Below, piece by piece: positions 1 through 8,757 of a stretch of DNA of 64,000 bases; position 1 is the first letter of the stretch, and every line of letters begins with the position of its first letter. The stretch is from Desulfofalx alkaliphila DSM 12257 (lineage in GTDB: Bacteria; Bacillota; Desulfotomaculia; Desulfotomaculales; Desulfohalotomaculaceae). The notes beneath the pieces were generated by a model, which did no database searches, was not told the origin of the DNA, and saw nothing but the letters and a program-made list of their open reading frames with translations. The stretch spans positions 124,001 to 188,000 of the forward strand of contig NZ_JONT01000001.1 in NCBI RefSeq assembly GCF_000711975.1, read 5' to 3'. Both the position numbers and the translations under genes were made by a program.

Positions 1-227
1 GGGCCAAAACAGGTGAAGCCATCAACAGGCTTCGGGCCGAAGGTTTTGGTGTCACCAGTGTGGTAGGAACGGGACGAAGCGGTCCCCGCACCATCCTGTA
101 CGTTATTGTTAAGCGAAAGGATTTAATAAAGGTACAAAATGTGCTGGACCAAATAGATCCCAAGATTTTCTACAACATTTCAGACGCCCGAAGCATTCGG
201 GGCGGAGTATTTCCCGGTAAGGCCTAG
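1..227 (+). CDS. DUF2179-domain protein, C-terminal fragment
   Basis: An open frame enters at the left edge (first full codon at 3) and ends at TAG 225-227, giving about 74 residues. The sequence contains GTGRSGPRTILYVIVKRKD followed by a stretch ending RSIRGGVFPGKA. This resembles the soluble C-terminal DUF2179 domain of UPF0316/YitT-type membrane proteins, a small alpha/beta module. The membrane part would lie upstream of the window. No function beyond the domain can be stated. Family call is by pattern recognition only. Confidence 0.6.
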   Translation, partial: AKTGEAINRLRAEGFGVTSVVGTGRSGPRTILYVIVKRKDLIKVQNVLDQIDPKIFYNISDARSIRGGVFPGKA

Positions 228-303
228 GCAAAATAATTTGAATTTTATTGGCTTTAACTACACAAGCTAATATGGCAACTACACTAAGGCCGGTGAAATT
301 TTA

Positions 304-999
304 TTGTTGTTTGAAATTATGCTCCGCACCTTTGTAATGTATTTTTATGTGCTGTTAATACTGAGACTGACCGGAAAACGTGAAATCGGTCAGCTTTCTC
401 CCTTTGATTTTGTGGTGGCCATCATTGTGGCAGAGTTGGCGGCCCGGCCGCTGGAGGATCCAAACATGCCCTTGTGGTATGGCTTGGTGCCTATTGGCTT
501 GCTGGGCTTACTTGAGGTGGTGCTTTCTTGGTTAACGCTCAAAAGCAGAGGCCTTCGCCTGTTCCTGTATGGGCACCCCCAAACTATTATTAAAAACGGT
601 AAACTGCTGCGCTCAGAAATGAAAAAAAGCCGCTATAATCTGGATGACATTATGTGCCAGTTGCGCGAACACGGAGTGGCCAACATTCAAGATGTAGAAA
701 TGGGTGTGCTGGAGTGTTCCGGTAAGATGAGTATAATATTGAAATCTCAAAAACGGCCGATAACTCCGGAAGACTTAGGCTTACGCACCAAATATGAGGG
801 TCTGCCTACCATATTAATAATGGATGGGGAAATAGCCAGGGAGAACTTAAGGCTAATTGATTTAGATGAAGAGTGGTTACTTCAAAGGTTAAGGGAAAAG
901 GGTTTAACTGTGGATGAGGTGCTAATTGCCACCATATCCACCGACGGCCGCCTCTTTATTAATGAAAAGGATGATGGCAAAAACAATCGGGACAAGTAA
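304..999 (+). CDS. DUF421/YetF-family membrane protein
   Basis: 231 residues from TTG 304, with GGTGA about 10 bases upstream. The N-terminus has hydrophobic helices around residues 5-20, 34-48 and 55-75 with the family signature RLTGKREIGQLSPFDFV. A soluble C-terminal alpha/beta region (about residues 85-215) contains LRTKYEGLPTILIMDGE. This matches DUF421 (YetF/YrbG-like) proteins of Bacillus and Clostridia, some of which are linked to spores; the biochemical role is unknown. It lies between the DUF2179 fragment and comEA. Confidence 0.85.
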   Translation: MLFEIMLRTFVMYFYVLLILRLTGKREIGQLSPFDFVVAIIVAELAARPLEDPNMPLWYGLVPIGLLGLLEVVLSWLTLKSRGLRLFLYGHPQTIIKNGKLLRSEMKKSRYNLDDIMCQLREHGVANIQDVEMGVLECSGKMSIILKSQKRPITPEDLGLRTKYEGLPTILIMDGEIARENLRLIDLDEEWLLQRLREKGLTVDEVLIATISTDGRLFINEKDDGKNNRDK

Positions 1000-1094
1000 A
1001 TTTTGGTAATAAGCTGTATTATTAAAGGAGGAATTCTCGCTTTTACCTAGAATTTTACATTTACATTAGTTAATATGCCATTAAAGTTGGGTAG

Positions 1095-1703
1095 GTGCTT
1101 AGATTGCTTCAAGTTGGTCGCCGGGAGCAACTGGTTATTTTAGTACTGCTGGCGGCACTGCTCTTTGGCGGTGGTTACCAATACGCCCAGCATAAAGCAT
1201 CTTTAGAAAACCAACCGGTGCTGGTGCCGGTGGAAGAACAAAATGAAAGGGAACCCAGTCAACTGGTGGTACATGTCAGTGGAGCGGTAATAACCCCGGG
1301 TGTATATTATTTGGAAGAGGGCGCCCGGGTTATTGATGCGGTTCAGTTGGCGCAGCCGGCCCCGGAGGCTGATTTAGACGGCCTTAATTTGGCGGCACCG
1401 TTAACTGACGGACAGCCTGTGCCGGTGCCCTTTAAGTTGGATGCCGGTCCCTTGGCAGAGGATATGGCTGCCAATACGGTGCAAGGTCACCAAAGCAGTG
1501 CAGCGGGAACAAAGGTAAATATCAATACCGCCGATGCCGCCCAGTTGGAGACCCTGCCCGGCATTGGCCCGACCCTGGCCCAGCGTATCATTGATTATCG
1601 CCAAGCCAACGGTAATTTTAAAGCGATTGATGAAATTCAAAATGTATCCGGCATTGGCGCTAAAAAGTACGAAAGTATTAAGGATTTAATATCCGTTTAT
1701 TAA
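1095..1703 (+). CDS. comEA: ComEA, competence DNA-binding protein
   Basis: 202 residues. One membrane anchor (about residues 12-30), a linker, an SLBB domain (about 57-112, VVHVSGAVITPGVYYLEEG) and a C-terminal helix-hairpin-helix domain (about 139-202) with LPGIGPTLAQRI and VSGIGAKKYESI. This is the standard Firmicutes ComEA layout: a membrane-tethered protein that binds incoming double-stranded DNA outside the cell and passes it to the ComEC channel encoded next. The GTG at 1095 is used here; TTG 1104 fits AGGTG at 1093-1097 at least as well. A hairpin separates it from comEC. Confidence 0.93.
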   Translation: MLRLLQVGRREQLVILVLLAALLFGGGYQYAQHKASLENQPVLVPVEEQNEREPSQLVVHVSGAVITPGVYYLEEGARVIDAVQLAQPAPEADLDGLNLAAPLTDGQPVPVPFKLDAGPLAEDMAANTVQGHQSSAAGTKVNINTADAAQLETLPGIGPTLAQRIIDYRQANGNFKAIDEIQNVSGIGAKKYESIKDLISVY

Positions 1704-1738
1704 TTATCAACGGTGAAAATTATAAATTCAGAACTACT

Positions 1739-1767
1739 AAAAGGCGCAATTTTCATTTGCGCCTTTT
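1739..1767 (+). terminator. Hairpin between comEA and comEC
   Basis: AAAAGGCGCAA (1739-1749) pairs with TTGCGCCTTTT (1757-1767) across a 7-base loop, and the 3' arm itself forms the T-rich tail. It has the form of an intrinsic terminator. It sits 14 bases before the comEC ATG, so it probably reduces comEC transcription relative to comEA or marks a processed end. Confidence 0.75.
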
Positions 1768-1780
1768 TAGGTGATCTGTT

Positions 1781-4159
1781 ATGAACCGTCCCTTGTTTAA
1801 ATTTTGTACAATATTTATACTGGGCCTGTGGCTGGGAACTTTTTTGTCACTGCCCCTGGGGGTGTTATTCACTGTCTGCGCAGTGCTGCTCATTTGTGCC
1901 GGCTTAGTTTATTGGTTAGCGGACCACTACCTCCCTTGGCTTTTGGTGCTGCTTTGTCTGAGCACAGGGCTGCTTATGGTCGGAATATATGATGAGACAC
2001 ACCGGTCTTCGCTGGTGCACTATGCCGGGCAAAGGGTAACTGTCACCGGCGTGATCACCGACTACCCCGACCAAAGGCCGGACAAGGTATTTTACCTTGT
2101 GGATGTCCGGGAGCTACAAGTGCAGGGTGAAACTGCCCGGGCCCATGGATTAATGCGGGTGGCTGTCTATAATCCTTCCCAAATATATACCTATGGTGAT
2201 TTAATTGCCCTAACCGGTTTAATTCAGGTGGTAGAGCCGCCGGGCAATCCCGGTACCTTTGATTATCGAGCATATTTAGAGCGCCGGGGCATTCATGTGG
2301 TAATGTCAGTTTGGGATGAGCAGCAGGTAAATAAGTTGGGCACTGCAGCCTATGACGGCCTTAAAGGCCTGTCCCTATCTGCCCGAGAGAGATTGCAGGG
2401 GGTTATTGATGACACCCTGGCGCCGGAACACAGTGCACTGGTACAGGGGATGCTCTTTGGCAGTAGGGGAATGATCCCTGACGAAATTAATGCCGATTTT
2501 CAAAGGGTTAGTTTAGTACATATTTTATGTGTTTCCGGTTTACATGTGGGCTTGGTTTTAGCCGGCTTTTTGATATTATACCACCTGCTACGCCTTCCGG
2601 CAGGGTGGGCAACACCGCTGGCCTCCCTTGTGCTGGTGTTTTATGCTGTTATGACCGGACTGGGGCCACCGGTGATCCGGGCCACCGTAATGGGCCTGTT
2701 GGTGCTGTGGGCAAGGCAGCTTGGGCGCCATCGGGACTGGCCCACAACCATGGTGCTGGCGGCGGCAATTATTTTGGCCAGGTGGCCCTACGCACTGTGG
2801 GAACCGGGGTTTCAACTCTCCTTTGCGGTGGCCTGGGGTATCCTTTACCTCACCCCCTGGGTAGAGCAGCGCCTAAAAGATTGGCCCCGCCCGGTAAGGT
2901 TGGCAGTGGCGGTGCCCCTGACAGCGGAATTAACGGCAGTGCCTCTGATGGCCTATTATTTTAGCATTGTATCGCTGGTGGGTGTGGTTACCAACATTTT
3001 AGTGGCCCCGCTGGTGGCGGCGGTGATGCTTTTAAGCGGCCTTTCTATGCTGCTGGGCTTAATACTGTTTCCCCTGGCAAATATCTTGGGCGCAAGCACA
3101 GGGGCGCTCTTGGATTTAATGCTATGGGTGGTGAAAACCATGGCGTCACTGCCCATGGCGGCAGTGTATTTGCCTTCCCCGCCCTGGTGGGCGGTTGTGG
3201 CGGCATATGGTCTCTTGGCATACCTGCCCAAGGCATCATTAAAGGGGCAGTCATGGGAACGGCACCGCCGGCTGATGGGTATTGTTGCGGTGATTATTGC
3301 CCTACTCCTTTTATTGGTGCCCAACGGTACCCAAAACAAGCTGACCGTACATTTCATTGATGTGGGCCAGGGGGATGCGGCATTGATCCAGACCCCGGGG
3401 GGAAAGAATATCTTAATAGATACGGGCGGCTTGCCCGGTGAATTTGAAAGCGGAAGCGGTGCCGGCAACAAGGTGGTGCTGCCCTATCTACAATCGCTGG
3501 GGGTTAATGGCTTGGACCTGCTGATCTTGAGTCACCCCCACGAAGACCACGCCGGGGGCGCCCTGGGCTTAACCCGCAGAATGCCGGTGAAACTGGTACT
3601 TGTGGCGCCGCTGGAGAGTATTAATGATTACCCCGCCGGCTGGGAAAGGCCCGATACCGGCTACTTACAACTGCTGGCACGGCTGCAGCAGCGAGGGATG
3701 CCCATACGGGAGGGTATTGCCGGACATAGTTTACAAGTGGATAAGGATGTTGACATAGTGATACTTTCACCCCATCAGCCGCTGCCCGATTTAAACGACA
3801 GCTCGCTGGTGGTGAAAATAGACTACCGTGAAAGAAGTTTTTTGTTTACCGGGGATATCGGCGAAAACAAACAAAGGCAGCTGGCCCGGGATGTAAAAGA
3901 CCTGCAAGCCGACGTGCTAAAGGTTCCCCACCACGGCAGCCGTTTTTTTAATCCTGATTTTTTTGCAGCCGTGGCCCCCCACATGGCCGTCATCAGTGCA
4001 GCAAAAAACAACAGGTTTGGGCACCCGGCCCCTGAACTACTGGAGCATTTGGAGGGGCAGGGGGTTAAAATATACCGCACCGACCGGCATGGAGCAGTAA
4101 TTGTCAGCACCGACGGTTCATCGGTTTGGGTTGATACAGGAAAATCTTATCAAGACTGA
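1781..4159 (+). CDS. comEC: ComEC/Rec2 DNA uptake channel
   Basis: 792 residues from ATG 1781. The N-terminus has several membrane helices and a DUF4131-like extracellular region (residues about 1-190). The polytopic Competence domain follows (about 200-500, with VSLVHILCVSGLHVGLV and GPPVIRATVMGLLVLWAR). A C-terminal metallo-beta-lactamase-like domain runs from about 520 (FIDVGQGDAALIQTPGG, SHPHEDHAGG, KVPHHGS). Known role: transports one DNA strand across the membrane in competence, with the MBL domain proposed as the nuclease. Full length. The conserved HxHxDH motif is intact, so the channel looks functional. Confidence 0.95.
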   Translation: MNRPLFKFCTIFILGLWLGTFLSLPLGVLFTVCAVLLICAGLVYWLADHYLPWLLVLLCLSTGLLMVGIYDETHRSSLVHYAGQRVTVTGVITDYPDQRPDKVFYLVDVRELQVQGETARAHGLMRVAVYNPSQIYTYGDLIALTGLIQVVEPPGNPGTFDYRAYLERRGIHVVMSVWDEQQVNKLGTAAYDGLKGLSLSARERLQGVIDDTLAPEHSALVQGMLFGSRGMIPDEINADFQRVSLVHILCVSGLHVGLVLAGFLILYHLLRLPAGWATPLASLVLVFYAVMTGLGPPVIRATVMGLLVLWARQLGRHRDWPTTMVLAAAIILARWPYALWEPGFQLSFAVAWGILYLTPWVEQRLKDWPRPVRLAVAVPLTAELTAVPLMAYYFSIVSLVGVVTNILVAPLVAAVMLLSGLSMLLGLILFPLANILGASTGALLDLMLWVVKTMASLPMAAVYLPSPPWWAVVAAYGLLAYLPKASLKGQSWERHRRLMGIVAVIIALLLLLVPNGTQNKLTVHFIDVGQGDAALIQTPGGKNILIDTGGLPGEFESGSGAGNKVVLPYLQSLGVNGLDLLILSHPHEDHAGGALGLTRRMPVKLVLVAPLESINDYPAGWERPDTGYLQLLARLQQRGMPIREGIAGHSLQVDKDVDIVILSPHQPLPDLNDSSLVVKIDYRERSFLFTGDIGENKQRQLARDVKDLQADVLKVPHHGSRFFNPDFFAAVAPHMAVISAAKNNRFGHPAPELLEHLEGQGVKIYRTDRHGAVIVSTDGSSVWVDTGKSYQD

Positions 4160-4212
4160 TCAGGCAGTCCAATAAAAATCATAGGTGAACTTTATGTTAG
4201 GAGTTGTCTTAC

Positions 4213-5103
4213 TTGAAAAAAGCACTGATAATTTATAATCCAACCAGTGGTAATCATAAATTTCCCCAGCAAATTGACAGTGTTGTGGAGAGCTGCCACC
4301 GGCACGGTTACTTACCCACCCTTTATCGCATTTGTCCCCATTTAGATTACGACCGGGTTTTTGATGCCATTGGCAAATATCAAGTTTTGTTGGTATCCGG
4401 CGGCGACGGTTCTGTCAGCCGGGCTGTAAACAGACTGATGCAGTCAGATGCAGACCTGCCGATGGGCATTATACCGGCGGGCACAGCCAATGATTTTGCC
4501 ACCGCCTTGGGGTTGGAAAAACACCCCGGCATGGCGGTGGATAAGTTGCTGGGCGGAGGGGTGGCCAAGGTGGATATTGGCCGGATCAATGACCGGTATT
4601 TTATCAATGTGGCCAGTGCAGGGGTCTTGACTACCATTTCCCAAGAGGTGAACAACGCCATAAAGAGCCGCCTGGGGGTGACCGGCTACTATTTAAAAGG
4701 TTTAGAACACCTGTGGCAGGCTAAACCAATGCCTGTAAAAATGGAAGGGGATGGCTTTAGCATTGACCAAGAAGTAATGCTGTTTTTGGTGCTAAACTCA
4801 TCCACCGCCGGCAGCATCCGAAATGTGTCACCCAAGGCAGCCATTACAGACGGTCTGCTGGATGTGATCATATTAAAAAAATGTACACCGGCCCAGCTTG
4901 TTCCCCTGCTGCTGCAGGCCTACGAAGGCAGGGGCGCACATTTAAACAGCCCGCTGGTGGAGTATTATCAAACCAGCCGGCTTAGGGTAAGTTCAGAAGA
5001 AGATATAAAGACAGATATTGACGGTGAGCCGGGGCCAAAAATGCCCCTGGATATAGAAGTGCTGCCGGGACGGTTAAAGCTGCTTATACCCACGGTGGGC
5101 TAA
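4213..5103 (+). CDS. YegS/DgkB-type lipid (diacylglycerol) kinase
   Basis: About 296 residues. The DAGK catalytic motifs are present: NPTSGN near the N-terminus, SGGDGSVSRAVNRLM (about residues 60-75) and GIIPAGTANDFATALG (about 88-103). These bind ATP and lipid substrate in the YegS/BmrU/DgkB family. The frame is open from TTG 4204, but TAGGAG (4198-4203) abuts that codon. TTG 4213, nine bases downstream, is the better start (LKKALIIYNPTSG). The exact lipid (diacylglycerol or another) cannot be told from sequence. Lies between comEC and holA. Confidence 0.85.
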   Translation: MKKALIIYNPTSGNHKFPQQIDSVVESCHRHGYLPTLYRICPHLDYDRVFDAIGKYQVLLVSGGDGSVSRAVNRLMQSDADLPMGIIPAGTANDFATALGLEKHPGMAVDKLLGGGVAKVDIGRINDRYFINVASAGVLTTISQEVNNAIKSRLGVTGYYLKGLEHLWQAKPMPVKMEGDGFSIDQEVMLFLVLNSSTAGSIRNVSPKAAITDGLLDVIILKKCTPAQLVPLLLQAYEGRGAHLNSPLVEYYQTSRLRVSSEEDIKTDIDGEPGPKMPLDIEVLPGRLKLLIPTVG

Positions 5104-5185
5104 AGGAGACGGCACACAATTATTTGTACAGGTCAATTCAGGGACAAGCATTTAACAAGAAAGGGAAAGGTGAGGGCTGTTAAAA

Positions 5186-6229
5186 GTGCTCTATTACGAA
5201 AGAATTGTCAATAGTTTAAAACGCGGGGTGGTGGCACCGGTATACTTATTTTACGGCGAGGAAGTTTATCTGCGGGAACAAGCGGTGGAGCGATTTAAAG
5301 AAAGCTTGCTCACCCAGACGGCGGATTTTAATTTTGATGTGCTGGATGGGGAAAGGGTGGAGCCGGCGGAGGTTGCAACTGCTGCCAGTACCCCTCCCGT
5401 GATGGCTGAGCACAGGTTGGTACTGGTGAAAAACCCGCCCTGGTTTTCCGGCGGTAAAAAAACCGGCGGCAAGCAGGCGGAAGGAAAAGAATCCAGGGAG
5501 CCGGCAACACTAAAGCCATTGCTGGATTATTTAGCCAACCCCTTAACCACCACCTGCCTTATCTTCAACGCCGGTATCACCGTTGACCGGCGCAGGAAAA
5601 TTTACAAGGCTGTTGAAAAGGCCGGTCAGGCAGTGGAATTTACCCGGCTTAGGTCCAAGGAACTGGCCGGGTGGTTGGACAGCCAATGCCGTTTAGAAGG
5701 CATAAGGCTGGAACCTGCCGCCCGGGAGCTGCTTATTAGCGGAACCGGCAACGGGCTGACCGGCTTGGAAAAGGAATGGCAAAAACTGATCACCTATCTG
5801 GGGGATGGCAAGCAAGTAAGGGTAGAAGACCTCAAGCAAGTAATTCACTATTCGGTGGAGTATAAAATCTTTGATGTAATGAATGCCATTGGGCAATGCC
5901 GTTACGGCTTAGCTCTGGAGGGAATTAAAGAACTGCTGATAAACAAAGAGCCGCCGCAAATTATACTGACAATGGTGGCCAGGCAGTTTCGCTTAATGCT
6001 TCAAGTAAAAGAATTATCGGCCCAGGGTTTGTCTGCCCCGGATATAGCCAGGCGAATTAACGAAAAACCCTACCCGGTACAAAATGCATTAAAATTACAT
6101 CGGAACTTTACCCGGCGTCAGCTGATAAGGTCGTTGATTCAGCTGGCCGAACTGGATGCAGACACAAAAACGGGGCGGCAAGAGTTTTACCCGGGTATCG
6201 AACGGCTCTTGCTAAATATTGCCCGGTAA
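5186..6229 (+). CDS. holA: DNA polymerase III delta subunit
   Basis: 347 residues from GTG 5186. It starts LYYERIVNSLKRGVVAPVYLFYGEEVYLREQ, the typical HolA opening in which the Walker A of the AAA+ fold is degenerate. It has the expected length and the C-terminal collar helices (KLHRNFTRRQLIRSLIQLAELD). HolA opens the beta sliding clamp within the clamp loader. The comEC-holA-rpsT order matches B. subtilis (comEC-yqeN-rpsT), supporting the call. An AAAGGTGAGG site lies about 10 bases before the start. Confidence 0.92.
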   Translation: MLYYERIVNSLKRGVVAPVYLFYGEEVYLREQAVERFKESLLTQTADFNFDVLDGERVEPAEVATAASTPPVMAEHRLVLVKNPPWFSGGKKTGGKQAEGKESREPATLKPLLDYLANPLTTTCLIFNAGITVDRRRKIYKAVEKAGQAVEFTRLRSKELAGWLDSQCRLEGIRLEPAARELLISGTGNGLTGLEKEWQKLITYLGDGKQVRVEDLKQVIHYSVEYKIFDVMNAIGQCRYGLALEGIKELLINKEPPQIILTMVARQFRLMLQVKELSAQGLSAPDIARRINEKPYPVQNALKLHRNFTRRQLIRSLIQLAELDADTKTGRQEFYPGIERLLLNIAR

Positions 6230-6314
6230 CAAGGTGCTTTTTAATGAAACGTTTTTGTTAATAATCCGTCTTAATTATAAGTGTATATTAAAACTTAATA
6301 TGGGGGCGTCTGGA

Positions 6315-7400
6315 TTGAAAAAAGTTCTAGTGGTTTTAATGTTGCTTATGCTGGCGGTGGGGTGTCAAAGCAGCGATGATCTTGATGATCCAACTAAAGC
6401 GGAAAAAATCCCCGGTGACTTTAATGTTGACATCACAGGGATTAGCGATCCACCCCGGTGGTTTACACCGGTTAGTTGGTTGAGCGATAACAAAATATTT
6501 GGGCAAGCAGGCTATAATTCGATAATTTGGCATACAGATACAAAGGAGCAAAAACTACTGAAGGAACCTACCTGGTCAAGCACCATATCACCGGACGGAA
6601 AATACTTGGCCTATACAAACGAGCAGGGTCTGGCAGTTATTAACTTGGAAAGCGGTGAAGAAATATGGCCGCAATCACTGGAGGGGGAAAAAGAACAATT
6701 ATTAAACCCGGTGCCTAAACTGTGGTCGCCGGATGGCAGCAAGTTAATGTACTCATATGATTTTGAATGGACCAGTGACTTGTATATTTATGATATCGCC
6801 GCCGGTACCGTAAAAGAATACAGACTAAAAAAAGAAGACAGTTCTCTTGTTTCGCCGGTGCGTTGGTTAAGTGATGAGGAAATATTGTTCGTTGTTGGTT
6901 CAGTAACCTCAAAAACAGGGGAACAAGAGTATACCGAGGCCGGCTATCGCAACAATTTAAAAGTTGCCGATCTTGACGGGAACAGCAAGGCTTACACAGA
7001 CACCGAAGACTTTACTTATGTATGGCCGGTGGGGGTTTCTGCCGACAATGAAAAGGTGGCATACATTCTCTATCACGTCCACAACGGCATGAAAGAGCTG
7101 CATCTTCTAAGTTTAAAAGACGGAAATGACGAGACACTGTTAAAAGATGGGGACTTAATGTTTGCTACCCTAACTGCCGATGGGCAATACCTTGTCTATG
7201 TAAGCCAGGAACAACCCGAAGGCACCGGTCAGCTATATGCTATGCAGTCGCACAGTAAAAAAGTTAAACCGGTATTGGATATAAAATATCATTTTGATGT
7301 AGTTGAAATGTTAAGTAACAACAGAGGCGATCAGGTGTATGTGACCATTAAAGAAGCGGGAAGGGATTATAACCATAAACTGTTGACCATTACTCATTAA
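6315..7400 (+). CDS. Lipoprotein with TolB-like beta-propeller repeats
   Basis: About 361 residues from TTG 6315; ATG 6300 is an alternative but lacks an SD. The signal peptide LKKVLVVLMLLMLAVGC ends in the lipobox LAVGC, so it is probably lipid-anchored outside the membrane. The mature part has PD40/WD40-like repeats: ISPDGKYLAYTN, WSPDGSKLMYSYD, VSADNEKVAYILY, LTADGQYLVYVS. These form beta-propellers of the TolB/DPP-IV N-terminal kind, usually binding partners rather than enzymes. No catalytic domain is visible. The partner is unknown and the neighbours give no clue. Confidence 0.75.
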   Translation: MKKVLVVLMLLMLAVGCQSSDDLDDPTKAEKIPGDFNVDITGISDPPRWFTPVSWLSDNKIFGQAGYNSIIWHTDTKEQKLLKEPTWSSTISPDGKYLAYTNEQGLAVINLESGEEIWPQSLEGEKEQLLNPVPKLWSPDGSKLMYSYDFEWTSDLYIYDIAAGTVKEYRLKKEDSSLVSPVRWLSDEEILFVVGSVTSKTGEQEYTEAGYRNNLKVADLDGNSKAYTDTEDFTYVWPVGVSADNEKVAYILYHVHNGMKELHLLSLKDGNDETLLKDGDLMFATLTADGQYLVYVSQEQPEGTGQLYAMQSHSKKVKPVLDIKYHFDVVEMLSNNRGDQVYVTIKEAGRDYNHKLLTITH

Positions 7401-7415
7401 TTAATCGCCAATTAA

Positions 7416-7885
7416 CCGCCGGCCTGTTTACACTCCGCAAAGACGCCACCGGGAAAAATGTAAGAGCTCCTTGCCTGCGGGCGCCTGCGTAACTCGCTGA
7501 GCTCAAACATACTCGGCGCCATTCCTCCGGCTGCGTCGCTCTTTTTATTAATGGTGGCTAGCCTTTGCTGCGGTAAACAGGCCGGCTGGGTCAGTGCTGT
7601 TAGGCGTTTATACAAAATGAAGCATACTTAGCCGCCGGCTATTTACACTCCGCAAAGAGCCAGCAGGTAAAAATGTAAGAGCTCCTTGCCTGCGGGCGCC
7701 TGCGTAACTGGATGTGCTCGAACATACTCGGCGCCACACCTCCGGCTGCGTCGCTCTTTTATTAATGGTGGCTAGCCTTTGCTGCGGTAAACAGGCCGGC
7801 TGGGTCAGTGCTGTTAGGCGTTTATACAAAATGAAGCATACTTAGCCGCCGGGTATTTACACTCCGCAAGAGGCCAGCAGGGCAC
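7416..7885. repeat. Tandem GC-rich repeat, two full units and a partial third
   Basis: Unit 1 spans 7416-7631 (216 bp), unit 2 spans 7632-7845 (214 bp), and a third copy is cut off after about 40 bp (7846-7885). Each full unit ends with the identical stretch from the GCTAGCC block to ACTTAG. Unit 1 has imperfect terminal inverted repeats: GCCGGCCTGTTTAC at 7418-7431 against GTAAACAGGCCGGC at 7573-7586. Further palindromic GC-rich blocks lie inside, such as GAGCTC near 7466 and 7498. It fills the whole gap between the lipoprotein and rpsT. Short minus-strand frames inside it differ between copies and look non-coding. Confidence 0.9.
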
Positions 7886-7917
7886 AAAAAAACACCCGTT
7901 AAATCAGGGTGTTTTTC
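7886..7917 (-). terminator. rpsT terminator
   Basis: AACACCC (7891-7897) pairs with GGGTGTT (7907-7913), extended by A/T pairs on both sides. Read on the minus strand, a T-run follows the stem. It begins 4 bases after the rpsT stop and immediately follows the partial third repeat. Confidence 0.85.
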
Positions 7918-7920
7918 TTA

Positions 7921-8187
7921 TTAGCTGGCGCTACGATTAAAACGCTTGGTTAAGCGCGACTTTTTGCGTGCCGCAGTGTTTTTATGTATAACGCCTTTGG
8001 TTACCGCTTTATCCAGAGCCCTTAAAGCTTTTTGCAGAGCCAATTTTGCTTCTTCGGTATTGGCTTTGGTTAGAGACTCGTCAAACCGGCGAATAATTGT
8101 ACGCAATGCAGATTTAATGCGAGTGTTGCGCATTGTGCGCTTGCGGGTTACACGCACCCGTTTTTCTGCAGATTTAATGTTAGGCAA
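7921..8187 (-). CDS. rpsT: 30S ribosomal protein S20
   Basis: 88 residues, starting at a TTG (complement of 8185-8187) behind GGAGGTGA. The sequence PNIKSAEKRVRVTRKRTMRNTRIKSALRT is the standard S20 N-terminus; the protein is Lys/Arg-rich and binds 16S rRNA in the small subunit. It is the only gene in this part of the window on the minus strand. It sits where B. subtilis also has rpsT, between holA and spoIIP. It is its own transcription unit with a promoter at 8215-8243 and a terminator at 7886-7917. Confidence 0.97.
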   Translation of the reverse strand: MPNIKSAEKRVRVTRKRTMRNTRIKSALRTIIRRFDESLTKANTEEAKLALQKALRALDKAVTKGVIHKNTAARKKSRLTKRFNRSAS

Positions 8188-8214
8188 CCTACCTTCACCT
8201 CCCCAACATGCACA

Positions 8215-8243
8215 ATTTTACCACGGGTCAAAAAAAATTGCAA
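8215..8243 (-). promoter_or_regulatory. Sigma-A type promoter for rpsT
   Basis: On the minus strand: TTGCAA (complement of 8238-8243), 17-base spacer, TAAAAT (complement of 8215-8220), about 28 bases before the rpsT start. Hexamers are close to consensus with optimal spacing. Confidence 0.65.
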
Positions 8244-8314
8244 GCATCATCATGGTATATCATTCCCCTAAATGGAGAAATATAAAGTTAAATTTTAATA
8301 AGGGGGGTGAAAAC

Positions 8315-8647
8315 TTGATTGGCTTAATTGTCAGGTTTGTGGTATCGGCTTTGGTCTTGTTGGCAGTAAGCTGGCTTGCTCCCGGTTTTGTGGTGTCAGG
8401 TGGCTTTACCGGTGCATTGATAGCTGCTGTAGTTATTGCGGTATTGGGTTACATAGCGGAAAGTTTACTGGGTGATAAAATAGATCCCCAGCGTCGAGGA
8501 GTGGTGGGCTTTGTAACCGCAGCGGTAGTGATTTACCTGGCCCAATTTATTATACCCAACCTACTCAGCGTAAGCCTGGTAGGTGCATTAATTGCTGCAT
8601 TCATTATCGGACTTATAGATGCTGTTGTTCCCACGGTAATACGTTAG
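8315..8647 (+). CDS. Small membrane protein, phage-holin-like DUF360/YvlD family
   Basis: 110 residues from TTG 8315 behind AGGGGGGTGA. It is almost entirely hydrophobic with four predicted helices (about residues 1-22, 25-45, 55-80, 84-108). It carries the family-like start LIGLIVRFVVSALVLLAVSWLAPGF and a SLLGDKIDPQRRG loop. This resembles pfam04020, annotated as phage holin family 4 / YvlD. No phage genes are nearby, so a cell-lysis role is unlikely; function unknown. It occupies the place where some Bacilli have gpr. Confidence 0.75.
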   Translation: MIGLIVRFVVSALVLLAVSWLAPGFVVSGGFTGALIAAVVIAVLGYIAESLLGDKIDPQRRGVVGFVTAAVVIYLAQFIIPNLLSVSLVGALIAAFIIGLIDAVVPTVIR

Positions 8648-8650
8648 TAT

Positions 8651-8684
8651 AGGCCCCCTGCTATGATGGGCAGGGGGCTGTTTG
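8651..8684 (+). terminator. Terminator after the DUF360 gene
   Basis: GCCCCCTGC (8653-8661) pairs with GCAGGGGGC (8670-8678) around a short loop, followed by TGTTTGTTT. It directly follows the stop at 8647. Confidence 0.8.
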
Positions 8685-8757
8685 TTTATACAAAAGAACA
8701 TATTGCCTTTTCCTCTGGCATATCAATATAAAACAGACTGTGCTGGGAGGAAAAAGG

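Noticed and set aside
7412-7829. Two minus-strand open frames of 67 and 73 codons inside the tandem repeat
   Set aside because: They are copies of the repeat unit with frame-altering differences between copies, no SD and biased composition. The DNA repeat explains them better than coding.
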